Source of the DNA: Ralstonia sp. NFACC01
Lineage (GTDB): Bacteria > Pseudomonadota > Gammaproteobacteria > Burkholderiales > Burkholderiaceae
Length of the DNA stretch: 64,000 nt
Direction of reading: 5' to 3'
NCBI RefSeq assembly: GCF_900115545.1
Contig: NZ_FOWV01000003.1
Coordinates: forward strand, 62,001 to 126,000
Position 1 is the stretch's first letter; every line of letters starts with the position of its first letter. Positions 1 through 8,924 of this stretch are shown here, one piece after another. The translations under genes and the position numbers were made by a program. The notes beneath the pieces were generated by a model. The model saw only the letters and a list, made by a program, of their open reading frames with translations, did not search any database and had not been told where the DNA came from.

Positions 1-566
1 TCTTCGGAGCCCTTGCCGCCCTTCAGCCCCTTGCCCCCGCGATTCTCGGTCTGGCCGCCAGCCTTGCCTTGCGGTTTGCCGCTGCGGTTCTGCTGCTTGC
101 CACGACCGCCGACACTCTTGCCGCCAGCGCCTTCCGTACGATCACTGCGATCGGCGCGTTCCGCCGGTTGGCCTTCGCCTTGACGGCGACGGTTCTTGCC
201 GAAACGGCCGCGCGGGCCCCGCCGCTCGCCCTGGCCTTCTGTTGGTCCCTGCTCGGCTGGTGCAGCACCTTCTGCGGCAACGACCGCCGGCTCACCAGCC
301 GACTCTTTCGGCTTGCGTGCCCGTGGCGCGCGGCTCTTGCGCGGTTGCGCAGGCTGGCTGGAGTCAGCACCACCGGCCTCAGCGGCTTCACCCTCAGGGC
401 GGCCATCCTGCTGCTGGCGGCGCGAAGCCACGAGGTTGCGCAAGCCTCGGCGCAAACCCTTGCGACGAGGCGCGGCCTCAGTCCCATCACCGCCGTCTTG
501 TCGCGGCGGCTGAGCGTCGGCGTCGGCCGGCATACGTGTATCCATGGAGTCTGGCTGGGTGCTCAC
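1..566 (-). CDS. rluB: 23S rRNA pseudouridine synthase RluB, N-terminal part (runs off the window)
   Basis: The frame is open from about 566 to the left edge with no stop, so only the first ~188 codons are present. What is seen is a low-complexity basic tail rich in Gly, Arg, Lys, Gln and Ala (stretches such as RRGPRGRFGKNRRRQGEG). The catalytic S4 and pseudouridine synthase domains would lie outside the window. RluB of betaproteobacteria carries such a tail and usually follows scpB, as here; RluB modifies U2605 of 23S rRNA. GTG at 566 has a weak GAAG 5 nt upstream and G/C-rich third positions follow it; ATG at 545 is the alternative and has no Shine-Dalgarno. The name rests on the neighbour and on recognition of the tail, since no catalytic motif is visible. 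Confidence 0.75.
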   Translation of the reverse strand, partial: MSTQPDSMDTRMPADADAQPPRQDGGDGTEAAPRRKGLRRGLRNLVASRRQQQDGRPEGEAAEAGGADSSQPAQPRKSRAPRARKPKESAGEPAVVAAEGAAPAEQGPTEGQGERRGPRGRFGKNRRRQGEGQPAERADRSDRTEGAGGKSVGGRGKQQNRSGKPQGKAGGQTENRGGKGLKGGKGSE

Positions 567-625
567 AACGTCTTCAAAAAATCTAGGGGTTCAGACCATG
601 CACCGACTGTGCGGCAGGCATGGCG

Positions 626-1465
626 TCACGAATGTTCATTGGCGGGAGCCGCAGGCGGCTCGACCGGTGTTTTGTACTCGTCTTCAGTTGCCTCGGTCGC
701 ATTCATCGCTTGCGACTCGGTTTCCAGCTCTGGCTCATCACCCACCGCAACCCCAACAGGCTGCGCTGGCGTTTCAGCTGCTTCGACGGAAGCCTCGCCA
801 ACGGGCGATCCGGCAGAGCCCTCCACCAGAGCCTCTACGCTCTCAGCACCTCCCGGCGCGTCGTTGACCATCGCTGTCAGCTCTTCTACCGCAATTGCAC
901 CACCCTCGAATTCAATGGCGCCCTGCTCCAGAAGGCTCGCCTGCGCCTGAGCGCGGGCATCTTCCAGCGGCGGCAGTTCGTCCAGCGAGCGCAAGCCAAG
1001 ATCGTCGAGAAACTGCTTGGTCGTCGCATACAGCGCGGGGCGACCCGGCACGTCGCGATGACCGATGACCTCGATCCAGCCGCGGTCTTCAATCTGCTTG
1101 ATGACCTGCGTGTTGACCGTCACACCGCGAATGTCTTCGATATCGCCGCGGGTGACCGGCTGGCGATAAGCGATGATCGCCAGGGTTTCCATCACGGCAC
1201 GCGAGTACTTGGGCGGCTTTTCCGGATGCAGGCGATCGAGATACACGCGCATTTCCGGGCGGCTCTGCAGGCGCCAGCCGGAGGCCAGCGCGACCAGTTC
1301 GACACCGCGATTCAGCCAGTCCTGGCGCAGTTCTTCGAGCAGCACACGGATGGTGTCTGCGGAAACATCTTCGTCGAAGAGCTTGCGCAAGTCATTGACT
1401 CGCAACGGATCCTGCGCGCAGATCAGCGCGGTCTCGAGGACGATCTTCGCCTCTTGGGTATTCAT
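626..1465 (-). CDS. scpB: Segregation and condensation protein B
   Basis: 279 aa. ScpB is a winged-helix partner of ScpA in the SMC condensin complex that compacts and separates chromosomes. The conserved core starts at the chosen ATG ([17 protein letters not shown]) and includes the family signatures [20 protein letters not shown] and [16 protein letters not shown]. The last ~90 residues are an acidic, Ala/Glu/Pro-rich tail with no fold visible. The open frame extends 43 codons upstream to 1594, but that part does not look like ScpB, so I start at 1465; no clear Shine-Dalgarno is seen. It lies 60 nt before rluB on the same strand, a pairing common in proteobacteria. Confidence 0.92.
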   Translation of the reverse strand: MNTQEAKIVLETALICAQDPLRVNDLRKLFDEDVSADTIRVLLEELRQDWLNRGVELVALASGWRLQSRPEMRVYLDRLHPEKPPKYSRAVMETLAIIAYRQPVTRGDIEDIRGVTVNTQVIKQIEDRGWIEVIGHRDVPGRPALYATTKQFLDDLGLRSLDELPPLEDARAQAQASLLEQGAIEFEGGAIAVEELTAMVNDAPGGAESVEALVEGSAGSPVGEASVEAAETPAQPVGVAVGDEPELETESQAMNATEATEDEYKTPVEPPAAPANEHS

Positions 1466-1949
1466 CGGGTTGAGCGGCTCGTCATTGCTCGCGCACGGCC
1501 AGTCGCCGTCACGCTTGAGGTTTGTCGTCCCGCCGCGAAGCACGCGGCATTTCTGAATGCTGTTGCCCACCCGGGCCCGGCGCGCGAAGGCCAATTATTC
1601 AATTGGTCCTGCACCGAAACGCAGTGGCTGTGCCCGCAAAGTAGGGCCGGAGGAGCGAGTTGATCCGGTGCCGGTCAGGCACCACAAGGGCAATTTCTTC
1701 CGCCGCCATGGGGACGGATACTGCACCGGACGACTACCAAGAAGAACGGCAGCCCGCCCGAATCGACTGTCCAGGGTGACTCTACCGCTGGATGGCATCG
1801 CTTGGCGCCGCGCTTGGGATTGTTGATTTGCGCGGGTGGCGAATCGAATTGTTGTCGATTGTAGGGCAATTTCCAGCAGCGCCGCAACCGGGAAGATGTC
1901 CTAGCCTCCCATCCCGGGCCGGATGGTGATTTCTACGCGCTTTAAGCGC
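1466..1949. other. 484-nt intergenic stretch without a gene
   Basis: This lies between the scpB start and the end of the TauE-like gene. Short open frames in it have poor codon use and no Shine-Dalgarno, and I see no RNA gene. The only structure noticed is an AT-rich inverted repeat, CCAATT-ATTC-AATTGG at 1591-1606, about 125 nt upstream of scpB. It could be an operator or chance. Confidence 0.5.
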
Positions 1950-2693
1950 TTACAGCACGAGACAGAATCCGTGTGCGTTAAGCATCTCTGGCAGCCAGAT
2001 CGCGTGAACCAGCCCCCAGACCCCAAATCCGGCGATGGCGATGCCAGCCGCGCTTCGCGCCCATCGCTGGCGCGACAGACCTCGCAACCACCCGGCCAAG
2101 CCAGACATCATCAGAAGGTTGGGCAGTGTGCCGGCACCAAAGACGAGCATAACCACGGCCCCTGAGGCTGCGTTGCCTGCCAACAACGCTACAGCCAATG
2201 CGCCGTAAACCATACCGCACGGCACTAAGCCCCACGCCATACCCGTGACATAGCGGCGCAGCAACGGCGGCTGACGCTGAAGCTTGCCGCCCAGCCTAGC
2301 GGCCACTAGAGACAGACCACCAGCGACGCGGCCGAGCAAGCGCTCAAGCCACACGCTGCGCCACACATCTCCGGCGGAACGCATGAGCAGCAACAAACCG
2401 TAGGCGAGTAGCAATGCACTGGCGAAGGCAAACAAGCCACGTTGAATCGGCAGCCATTGCTGGCGCCAGACGGTCGCACCCATCGCACCCATGATTGCGC
2501 CAAGCAGCGTATAGGTGGTCAGCCGGCCGGCATGCATGACGACCTGCTCAAACCATAGTCGGCGGCGAGACACGATCCGCACCGCCACCGCCCCACGCTC
2601 GGCCGCGAGTGCGATACCGCTGCACATCGCCAGACAATGGACACCGCCGAGCAACGCAATCAGGAAAACGCTCAGAAGCGCGGCGGCACTCAT
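1950..2693 (-). CDS. Sulfite exporter TauE/SafE (DsbD_2-type) family membrane protein
   Basis: 247 aa, with about six hydrophobic segments. The first contains GGVHCLAMCSGI, matching the GGxHCxxMC signature of the small TauE/SafE-like (DsbD transmembrane-like) proteins often coded next to fnr and cbb3 oxidase assembly genes. A second small-residue-rich block (PCGMVYGALAVALLAG) is also typical. In this family the paired Cys residues are thought to take part in metal or thiol handling, so a role in copper supply to the oxidase is possible but is inference from position. The open frame begins at 2774, but ATG 2693 starts right before the first membrane segment and has AAGAG upstream. It is divergent from fnr. 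Confidence 0.75.
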   Translation of the reverse strand: MSAAALLSVFLIALLGGVHCLAMCSGIALAAERGAVAVRIVSRRRLWFEQVVMHAGRLTTYTLLGAIMGAMGATVWRQQWLPIQRGLFAFASALLLAYGLLLLMRSAGDVWRSVWLERLLGRVAGGLSLVAARLGGKLQRQPPLLRRYVTGMAWGLVPCGMVYGALAVALLAGNAASGAVVMLVFGAGTLPNLLMMSGLAGWLRGLSRQRWARSAAGIAIAGFGVWGLVHAIWLPEMLNAHGFCLVL

Positions 2694-2805
2694 CTTTCTG
2701 ACGCTCTTTTGATATGGGCCAAGGTTTTCGTTTTGCTGTTGCGAACTAAGCGTAATTGGTGCGTTTTGCCGCATCGGAAATGTCCGACGCGGAGAAGGTC
2801 GCCGT

Positions 2806-2811
2806 TATAAT
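2806..2811 (+). promoter_or_regulatory. -10 box of the fnr promoter
   Basis: A perfect TATAAT sits 10 nt upstream of the TTG start of fnr. The expected -35 position (TCCGAC at 2783-2788) matches poorly. If it is used, transcription begins near 2818, only about 3 nt before the TTG at 2821. Confidence 0.4.
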
Positions 2812-2820
2812 AAGGCTCAG

Positions 2821-3603
2821 TTGCACCACAAGAATTACTCATTTCACTTTCCCGAAATTCAGCCGCCCCCGCCCGTGCTCACTCGAATCGCACTTACCGA
2901 CCAAGCCTCGCGTTGTTCCACCTGCGTACTCGGGCAAATCTGCCTGCCGGTGGGAATGAACTCGGACGACGTGCGCAAGATGGACGATTTGGTCGGCGAA
3001 CGCATCCGCATTAAGAAGGGGCAATCGCTCTATTCCTTGGGGGAGCCTCTGGAAGCGGTTTACGGCATTCGTTTCGGCACGCTCAAAACCCATCTGACGC
3101 TTGAAGACGGTCGACACCAGATCACTGGGTTCCATCTGCCGGGTGAAATCGTCGGGCTCGATGGCATTGGCGACATGCGCCACGTGTCGGACGCCACCGC
3201 GCTCGAAGATACTGAAGTCTGCGTGGTGCGCTACGACGAGCTGCAGCACCTTTCGCGCCGGCTGCCTTCGCTGCAGCATCAGTTCCTGCGCATCATGAGC
3301 AAGGAAATCTCTCAGGATCATCTGATGCTTCTCACGCTGGGCTCCATGCGTGCGGAGGAGCGTCTGGCAGCGTTCCTGCTCAACCTCTCGAAGCGATCGG
3401 CCCAGCGAGGATATTCGTCGACCGAGTTTGTTCTGCGTATGAGCCGCGAAGAACTTGGCAGCTATCTGGGTCTGAAGCTCGAAACCGTCAGCCGCCTGTT
3501 CTCGCGCTTTGCCGAAGCGGGTCTCATTCAGATCCGCCAGCGCCACGTCAAGTTGGTCGACCTGGCCGGCCTGCGCCAGGTCATGAGCGGTCAGGCCGCC
3601 TAA
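2821..3603 (+). CDS. fnr: FNR-type oxygen-sensing transcription regulator (Crp/Fnr family)
   Basis: 260 aa. It carries the four cysteines that bind the O2-sensitive [4Fe-4S] cluster: C32, C35, C41 and C134. Their spacing is the same as C20, C23, C29 and C122 of E. coli FNR. The effector domain (about 50-170) is followed by a helix-turn-helix whose recognition helix reads ETVSRLFSRF, with E221 and R225 placed as in FNR, so it should bind TTGAT-N4-ATCAA. Such boxes lie in front of ccoN and ccoI nearby, making these likely direct targets. The start is uncertain: TTG 2821 has AAGG 5 nt upstream, while GTG 2875 would give a shorter N-terminus after a leader from the TATAAT at 2806. It is convergent with the cco operon. 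Confidence 0.93.
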   Translation: MHHKNYSFHFPEIQPPPPVLTRIALTDQASRCSTCVLGQICLPVGMNSDDVRKMDDLVGERIRIKKGQSLYSLGEPLEAVYGIRFGTLKTHLTLEDGRHQITGFHLPGEIVGLDGIGDMRHVSDATALEDTEVCVVRYDELQHLSRRLPSLQHQFLRIMSKEISQDHLMLLTLGSMRAEERLAAFLLNLSKRSAQRGYSSTEFVLRMSREELGSYLGLKLETVSRLFSRFAEAGLIQIRQRHVKLVDLAGLRQVMSGQAA

Positions 3604-3623
3604 GCTGCTTCCATGGCTCCCGT

Positions 3624-3878
3624 TCACACGAGCGGGTGTTCATGCGCTTCCAGTTTGCCGATGCCCGGTGACACATAGAGCGTCAGCGCGCTCGACAATC
3701 CGCACAGCAACCAGAACACAAAGAACGACACGGTGTAGACCGCCTGGGTCGACACCGTGATCTGTTCGCCGAAGAAGCGCAGGTCGGCGGGGTCCACCAC
3801 CGCAAAAACCACCAGCTCAGCCAACGCGGCCGACAGAAATGCCGGCCACAGAATCCACATCAGCAGTCGACGTTTCAT
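3624..3878 (-). CDS. Small two-helix membrane protein at the end of the cco operon
   Basis: 84 aa with two hydrophobic segments (about residues 5-27 and 46-69) and a polar, His-containing end. Its start overlaps the ccoH stop by 4 nt (ATGA), and GGAGG lies 4 nt upstream, so it is clearly translated with ccoH. I do not recognise a named family. Small membrane proteins are often found at this place in Burkholderiales cbb3 operons. A role in oxidase assembly or stability is an inference from the overlap alone. It runs head to head with the end of fnr, 20 nt away. Confidence 0.75.
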   Translation of the reverse strand: MKRRLLMWILWPAFLSAALAELVVFAVVDPADLRFFGEQITVSTQAVYTVSFFVFWLLCGLSSALTLYVSPGIGKLEAHEHPLV

Positions 3879-4102
3879 CGGGCCTCCGCGTGAATGGCAT
3901 GTGGCGGCGCGACGACCGTCTTTTCAACAACCAAACCGCGGCGCACCACGTTGTCATGAATAGCAGGATCGGGATGCGACATTGCCAGCCAGATGGTGAC
4001 GCCGCAGCCGACCATGGCGACGAACGGCCCTGCCATCAGCAGCCATGGCCAGGGCTCGCGCCACCAGGGACGGGCCTGTGCGGAAGATTGCGTTGCGTGC
4101 AT
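3875..4102 (-). CDS. ccoH: Short FixH/CcoH-like cbb3 oxidase assembly protein
   Basis: 75 aa with one membrane segment (about residues 20-42) followed by PAIHDNVVRRGLVVEKTVV, which resembles the VxDDYYKKGL stretch after the anchor in FixH/CcoH. CcoH helps assemble the cbb3 oxidase together with CcoG, CcoI and CcoS. Usual CcoH proteins are about 150-170 aa, so this one lacks most of the periplasmic part. ATG 4102 has a full AGGAGG 6 nt upstream. It lies 26 nt after ccoG, and its stop overlaps the start of the next small membrane protein. There is no sign of a frameshift: the frame simply ends and is coupled to the next gene. Confidence 0.75.
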   Translation of the reverse strand: MHATQSSAQARPWWREPWPWLLMAGPFVAMVGCGVTIWLAMSHPDPAIHDNVVRRGLVVEKTVVAPPHAIHAEAR

Positions 4103-4128
4103 CGTTGCCTCCTGTTGGGGATGCCGCA

Positions 4129-5592
4129 TCAGCGCGGCACGATGAAGCTCGACGGTTCGCGCAGTACGAGGCTGTCGCTACCGCTGTCTGCATGGATGAC
4201 GAAACGGATTTTGTGCGAGCCGGGGGCGGCATCGTCGGCCGGCCGGCGTACGCGCACAGGCAGCAGTCGGTTGGCCGCGGGCGGCAACTCCAATGTGGTC
4301 GACTCGCCGCTGCCGCCCTGCACGTCCAGTTCCGGCATGCCCTCGGCGGTGATGGTCACGCGTATGGGGTGCTCGGACGCGTTCATCAGTTGCAGGCGAT
4401 AAACGTTCTCGATCTTGCCGCCGTCTACTTCACGGGCCAGTGCACCACGATCACGAATCACGTCGACCTTGAGCGGCTGCCGCATGGTCAACGCCACGAT
4501 GAAGCCGGTGATGAGCACCAACATGATCCCGGTATAGATCAGCACCCGCGGGCGCAGCAGATGCCGACGGGCGTCCTTCGGACTGAGCCGATCGCGCATC
4601 GCGCGTTCCGACGTATAGCGGATCAGACCGCGCGCGTAACGCATCTTGTCCATGACCTGATCGCAGGCGTCAATGCAGGCGCCGCAACCGATACATTCGT
4701 ATTGCAGCCCCTGGCGGATGTCGATGCCGGTCGGGCATACCTGTACACAGATGCTGCAGTCCACGCAGGCACCCAGACCCTGCGCTTCGAAATCAGCGTT
4801 GCGCGATCGGCTTCCGCGCGGCTCACCGCGCTGCGTGTCATAAGTGACGACGTAGGTATCGGGATCGACCATCACGCTCTGGAAACGAGCGTAGGGACAC
4901 ATGTAGCGGCAGACCTGTTCGCGCATGAAACCGGCGTTACCCCAGGTCGCAAATGCGTAGAACAGCATCCAGAACGTCTGCCAAGGGCCGAGCGACAGCG
5001 TCCAGGTCTCCATGCCCAGGTCGCGGATCGGCGTGAAGAAGCCGACGAAGGTGAAGCCCGTCCACAGCGCGATCAGCACCCAAGCCGAATGCTTGGTGGC
5101 CTTGAGGCGCAGCTTGCGCAAGCTCCAACGCTCGCCATCGAGCCGGATGCGGGCAAAGCGGTCACCTTCGACATGCCGCTCGATCCACATAAAGATTTCT
5201 GTGTAGACCGTCTGCGGACAGGCATAGCCGCAGAAGAGCCGCCCTGCCACCGCCGTAAACAGAAACAGCGCCAGCGCCGATAGCACCAGCAGCACCGTCA
5301 GATAGATGACATCCTGCGGCCACAACACGAGGCCAAAGAGGTAGAACTTGCGTGCGCCCAGGTCGAACAGCACTGCTTGGCGACCGTTCCACTGGAACCA
5401 CGGCAAGCCATAAAAAATGGCTTGCGTGGCCAACACCAGCCAGACGCGCCAACGCGCGAAGGCGCCGGTCACGGCGCGCGGATAAATCTTGCGCCGGACC
5501 TCATAGAGCATCTGCTCGGTCGGGGCGTCCTCGGCGCCCGCCGCCGCGGTGGCGGGCGTCATCGGGCGCCAGGCTGGTTCTTTGTCGCTCAT
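4129..5592 (-). CDS. ccoG: Cytochrome c oxidase accessory protein CcoG (FixG/RdxA family)
   Basis: 487 aa. A polytopic membrane protein with two ferredoxin-type [4Fe-4S] sites: C276, C279, C282, C286 and C300, C303, C306, C310. Further cysteine pairs are seen at C121/C125 and C228/C232. After the last membrane helix (about 330-352) comes a periplasmic Ig-like FixG C-terminal domain. CcoG is thought to reduce Cu(II) for delivery to the CuB centre of the cbb3 oxidase. The start overlaps the ccoP stop by 4 nt (ATGA), showing one operon. Length and domain order are normal for the family. Confidence 0.95.
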   Translation of the reverse strand: MSDKEPAWRPMTPATAAAGAEDAPTEQMLYEVRRKIYPRAVTGAFARWRVWLVLATQAIFYGLPWFQWNGRQAVLFDLGARKFYLFGLVLWPQDVIYLTVLLVLSALALFLFTAVAGRLFCGYACPQTVYTEIFMWIERHVEGDRFARIRLDGERWSLRKLRLKATKHSAWVLIALWTGFTFVGFFTPIRDLGMETWTLSLGPWQTFWMLFYAFATWGNAGFMREQVCRYMCPYARFQSVMVDPDTYVVTYDTQRGEPRGSRSRNADFEAQGLGACVDCSICVQVCPTGIDIRQGLQYECIGCGACIDACDQVMDKMRYARGLIRYTSERAMRDRLSPKDARRHLLRPRVLIYTGIMLVLITGFIVALTMRQPLKVDVIRDRGALAREVDGGKIENVYRLQLMNASEHPIRVTITAEGMPELDVQGGSGESTTLELPPAANRLLPVRVRRPADDAAPGSHKIRFVIHADSGSDSLVLREPSSFIVPR

Positions 5593-6512
5593 TGCGCGTG
5601 ACTCGTGTTGCTGTTCGACAGACCCCAGACATAAGCCGCCAGCATGCGGATCTTCTCCGGCGAGAGCAGGTTCTCGTGTGCCGGCATTGTGTTGTCACGG
5701 CCCTTGAGGATGGTCTCGACGATGGTCGCTTCCGAACTGCCGTACAGCCAGACGCGGTCGGTCAGGTTGGGCGCGCCGAGCGCCTGATTGCCCTTGCCGG
5801 TTGCCGTGTGGCAGGCCGCGCAGACCGACTTGAACGTCGGTTCGCCACGCGCTGCCTTGATCGGGTCGTAAGACAGGCCCGACAGCGAACGCACATAGTT
5901 GGCCACGTTGACAGCCTGATTGCCGTCCACCACCGCCGCGAGGGATGGCATGACGCCGTGACGCCCCTTGGTGATGGTCGTCAAGATCGTCTCGGGCTCG
6001 CCGCCGTACAGCCAGTCGTTGTCGGTCAGGTTCGGGAAGCCCTTCGCGCCGCCAGCGTCCGAGCCATGGCACTGCGCACAGTTGTTCAGGAACAGGCGCT
6101 GGCCGATCTCATGGGCCTGCGGGTCGGCGGCGATCTGCTTGATGTCCATGCCGGCATAGCGCTCATAGAGCGGGCGGACCTGAGCATCGGCCGCCGCACG
6201 CTGCGAGGCCAGCTCGCCGCGCGTGGAGAAACCAAGCACTCCGCCGTATGCACCCAGGCCGGGGTACAGGATCAGGTATCCCAACGCAAAGATGCACGAC
6301 AGCAGGAACATCCACATCCACCAGCGCGGCAGCGGATTGTTCAATTCACGCAGATCGCCATCCCAGACATGGCCTGTATCTTCACCGGCGCTGTGCCCCG
6401 GTGCCACTTGAATGCGCCGCTGGGAGAACAGCAGCCAGATGCACCACACGATGCCGACCAAGGCGATCGCTGCGATGTAATACCCCCAGAACTCCGAAAT
6501 GAAGTCGCTCAT
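5589..6512 (-). CDS. ccoP: cbb3-type cytochrome c oxidase subunit III (dihaem)
   Basis: 307 aa. There is an N-terminal membrane hairpin (helices about 9-30 and 64-85) and two periplasmic cytochrome c domains with haem motifs CAQCH (C145, C148, H149) and CAACH (C231, C234, H235). CcoP receives electrons from soluble cytochrome c and passes them to CcoO and then CcoN. The motif WWMWMF just before the second helix is typical. It follows ccoQ by 12 nt and overlaps ccoG by 4 nt, as usual in ccoNOQPG operons. Confidence 0.97.
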   Translation of the reverse strand: MSDFISEFWGYYIAAIALVGIVWCIWLLFSQRRIQVAPGHSAGEDTGHVWDGDLRELNNPLPRWWMWMFLLSCIFALGYLILYPGLGAYGGVLGFSTRGELASQRAAADAQVRPLYERYAGMDIKQIAADPQAHEIGQRLFLNNCAQCHGSDAGGAKGFPNLTDNDWLYGGEPETILTTITKGRHGVMPSLAAVVDGNQAVNVANYVRSLSGLSYDPIKAARGEPTFKSVCAACHTATGKGNQALGAPNLTDRVWLYGSSEATIVETILKGRDNTMPAHENLLSPEKIRMLAAYVWGLSNSNTSHAQ

Positions 6513-6524
6513 GATTCTGTGTCC

Positions 6525-6707
6525 TTATTGATGCGGGCGCGACGCGTCTGCGCGCGCACCGGCGACCTCGGCCTCATCGGGCAGCAGAAACGGCAGCATG
6601 GCCGATTCCGCATTCGCAGCGCGGCGATGCGCGGAGAATGCCCACCAGGTAATGCAGACGAACAGCACGAGGAAGACGGCAGTCGCAATTGCACTCAGCA
6701 TGGCCAT
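6525..6707 (-). CDS. ccoQ: cbb3-type cytochrome oxidase small subunit CcoQ (FixQ)
   Basis: 60 aa with a single membrane helix (about residues 5-24, TAVFLVLFVCITWWAF) and a short charged cytoplasmic end (AHRRAANAESA). That pattern and its place between ccoO and ccoP identify CcoQ, which stabilises the CcoP-CcoNO contact. ATG 6707 has GGAG 6 nt upstream; ATG 6701 is a second option. It starts 3 nt after ccoO ends, so translation is probably coupled. Confidence 0.88.
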   Translation of the reverse strand: MAMLSAIATAVFLVLFVCITWWAFSAHRRAANAESAMLPFLLPDEAEVAGARADASRPHQ

Positions 6708-6710
6708 GGC

Positions 6711-7394
6711 TCACTCCTTGGCCGCAACGGTGGCAGGCGCGGCAGCCGGCTCGACAGCCACGTCCCGGACGTTGCGCAGTTCCACACCGAGGCCTTGCAG
6801 GTAGGCGACCACGGCATCCTCTTCCGTCTTGCCTGCGAGTTGCTCACGCGCCCCGGCGATCTGCGCATCCGTGTACGGCACACCGAGCTGGCGCAGGACG
6901 TGCATCTTCTTTTCGATGTCGCTGTTGTCCAGCGGCGTCTTCGAGAGCCACACATACGAAGGCATGTTCGACTCGGGCACCACCTCACGCGGGTCGCGCA
7001 GATGGATGCGATGCCAGTCGTCCGAATAGCGTTGCCCCACGCGTGCCAGATCCGGGCCCGTGCGCTTGGAGCCCCACAGGAACGGGTGATCGAACACCGA
7101 TTCGCCTGCCAGCGAATAGTGGCCGTAGCGTTCGGTTTCGGCGCGCAGCGTACGCACTTGCTGCGAGTGGCACCCGACGCAGCCTTCGCGGATGTAGATG
7201 TCGCGCCCCGCCAGCCGCAGCGGCGAATACGGAGCGATGCCCTTGACCGGTTCAGTGGTCGAATGCTGAAAGAACAGCGGCACGATCTGCACCAGGCCTG
7301 CAATGCTGACCACCACCAGCGTCAGCACAATCAGGAAGCCGATGTTCTTTTCCAGCGTCTCGTGCGAGAAAAACTTGTTGGATTGGTTGCTCAT
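6711..7394 (-). CDS. ccoO: cbb3-type cytochrome c oxidase subunit II (monohaem)
   Basis: 227 aa. An N-terminal membrane anchor (about 18-42) is followed by a periplasmic c-type cytochrome domain with one haem motif, CVGCH (C72, C75, H76), and the family stretch [20 protein letters not shown]. The axial Met probably lies in the ESNMPSY segment. CcoO carries electrons from CcoP to the catalytic subunit. The open frame starts at 7454, but ATG 7394 has GGAGGGG close upstream and gives the normal N-terminus. It lies 10 nt after ccoN. Confidence 0.97.
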   Translation of the reverse strand: MSNQSNKFFSHETLEKNIGFLIVLTLVVVSIAGLVQIVPLFFQHSTTEPVKGIAPYSPLRLAGRDIYIREGCVGCHSQQVRTLRAETERYGHYSLAGESVFDHPFLWGSKRTGPDLARVGQRYSDDWHRIHLRDPREVVPESNMPSYVWLSKTPLDNSDIEKKMHVLRQLGVPYTDAQIAGAREQLAGKTEEDAVVAYLQGLGVELRNVRDVAVEPAAAPATVAAKE

Positions 7395-7404
7395 GTTCCC
7401 CTCC

Positions 7405-8862
7405 TCACTGAGCCGCGACCATCGGGGTCTGGGCCGGTTGAGGAATTGGTGCATCGACGGCCTTGCTGCCCTGGATGGTCTTGAACACGTTGAATGCCAT
7501 CAGCAGCATGCCGCCCAGGAAGCACAGGCCGCCAGCGAGGCGAATCAGATAGAACGGGTACGTTGCCTTCACCGCTTCAACGAAGCTGTAGGTCAGCGTG
7601 CCGTCGGCCTCAGTAGCGCGCCACATCAGACCTTGCATCACGCCGGCAACCCACATGGCAGCGATGTAGAGCACCACGCCGATGGTCGCCACCCAGAAGT
7701 GCACCTCGATCAGGCGTGTGCTGTACATCCTCTGTTGGCCAAACAGCCGCGGGATCATGTAGTACATCGAACCGATGGTGATCATCGCCACCCAGCCGAG
7801 GGCACCCGAGTGAACGTGCCCGATCGTCCAATCGGTGTAGTGCGACAGCGCATTCACGGTCTTGATGGACATCATCGAGCCCTCGAACGTCGCCATGCCG
7901 TAGAACGACAGCGCCACCACGAGGAACTTCAGGATCGGATCGGTGCGCAGTTTGTGCCAGGCGCCCGACAGGGTCATGATCCCGTTGATCATGCCGCCCC
8001 ACGACGGCGCCAGCAGAATGAGCGAGAACACCATGCCGAGCGACTGAGCCCAGTCAGGCAGTGCGGTGTATTGCAGGTGGTGAGGGCCCGCCCACATGTA
8101 CGTGAAGTTCAGTGCCCAGAAGTGCACGATCGACAAGCGATACGAATAGATCGGGCGCTCGGCCTGCTTGGGCACGAAGTAATACATCATGCCCAGGAAG
8201 CTGGTGGTCAGGAAGAAGCCCACTGCGTTGTGACCATACCACCATTGCACCATCGCATCCTGCACACCGGCATAAGCCGAATAGGACTTGAACAGCGACA
8301 CCGGCAACTCAGCGTTGTTGACGATATGCAGCAGCGCGATCGTGATGATGTAGGCGCCGAAGAACCAGTTGGCGACGTAGATGTGCCGGGTCTTGCGCTT
8401 GGCAATGGTGCCGAAGAAGACGATCGCGTAGGCCACCCACACCACGGTGATCAGGATGTCGATCGGCCATTCGAGTTCGGCGTATTCCTTCGAACTCGTG
8501 TAGCCAAGCGGCAGCGTGATGGCGGCGGCCACGATCACCGCCTGCCAGCCCCAGAACGTGAAGGCGGCGAGCTTGTCGGAAAGCAAACGCACCTGGCATG
8601 TACGCTGCACGATGTAGTAAGACGTCGCAAACAGTGCGCTGCCGCCAAACGCAAAGATGACGGCATTCGTGTGCAGAGGACGCAGCCGACCATAGGTCAG
8701 CCAAGGCACCCCGAAATTCAGTTGCGGCCAGATCAACTGGGCCGCGATCAGCGCACCGACCGCCATACCGACGATGCCCCAGACGATCGTCATGATCGAG
8801 AACTGGCGAACAACGCGGTAGTTGAAGGTCTGGGTGGGCTGCAACGCGCTGGACGATTGCAT
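7405..8862 (-). CDS. ccoN: cbb3-type cytochrome c oxidase subunit I (catalytic)
   Basis: 485 aa, about 12 membrane helices. The haem and CuB ligands are in place: H64 in [11 protein letters not shown]211 in WYGHNAVGF (CuB), the H261-H262 pair in [11 protein letters not shown] (CuB) and H349/H351 in [10 protein letters not shown]. It reduces O2 to water with high affinity and pumps protons. The open frame reaches 8898, but ATG 8862 has GGGGAG 6 nt upstream. The FNR box at 8925-8938 predicts a transcript start near 8890, downstream of the longer start, so 8862 is the real one. It heads the ccoNOQPGH operon. Confidence 0.97.
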   Translation of the reverse strand: MQSSSALQPTQTFNYRVVRQFSIMTIVWGIVGMAVGALIAAQLIWPQLNFGVPWLTYGRLRPLHTNAVIFAFGGSALFATSYYIVQRTCQVRLLSDKLAAFTFWGWQAVIVAAAITLPLGYTSSKEYAELEWPIDILITVVWVAYAIVFFGTIAKRKTRHIYVANWFFGAYIITIALLHIVNNAELPVSLFKSYSAYAGVQDAMVQWWYGHNAVGFFLTTSFLGMMYYFVPKQAERPIYSYRLSIVHFWALNFTYMWAGPHHLQYTALPDWAQSLGMVFSLILLAPSWGGMINGIMTLSGAWHKLRTDPILKFLVVALSFYGMATFEGSMMSIKTVNALSHYTDWTIGHVHSGALGWVAMITIGSMYYMIPRLFGQQRMYSTRLIEVHFWVATIGVVLYIAAMWVAGVMQGLMWRATEADGTLTYSFVEAVKATYPFYLIRLAGGLCFLGGMLLMAFNVFKTIQGSKAVDAPIPQPAQTPMVAAQ

Positions 8863-8896
8863 GCTTGCTCCCCGAGAGTGTTGGTTTGATAGGGTC

Positions 8897-8902
8897 ATGT
8901 TA
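8897..8902 (-). promoter_or_regulatory. -10 element of the FNR-dependent ccoN promoter
   Basis: TAACAT on the minus strand (4 of 6 matches to TATAAT). It is placed so that transcription would begin near 8890. That is exactly 41.5 nt from the centre of the FNR box, the class II activator arrangement, and leaves a 28-nt leader before ATG 8862. Confidence 0.55.
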
Positions 8903-8924
8903 AGAATGGGGCGACAATCGAGTC

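Noticed and set aside
3619-3636. Small stem CCCGTTC/GAGCGGG between fnr and the cco operon end as a terminator
   Set aside because: Short with one G-T pair and no T-tract on either strand.
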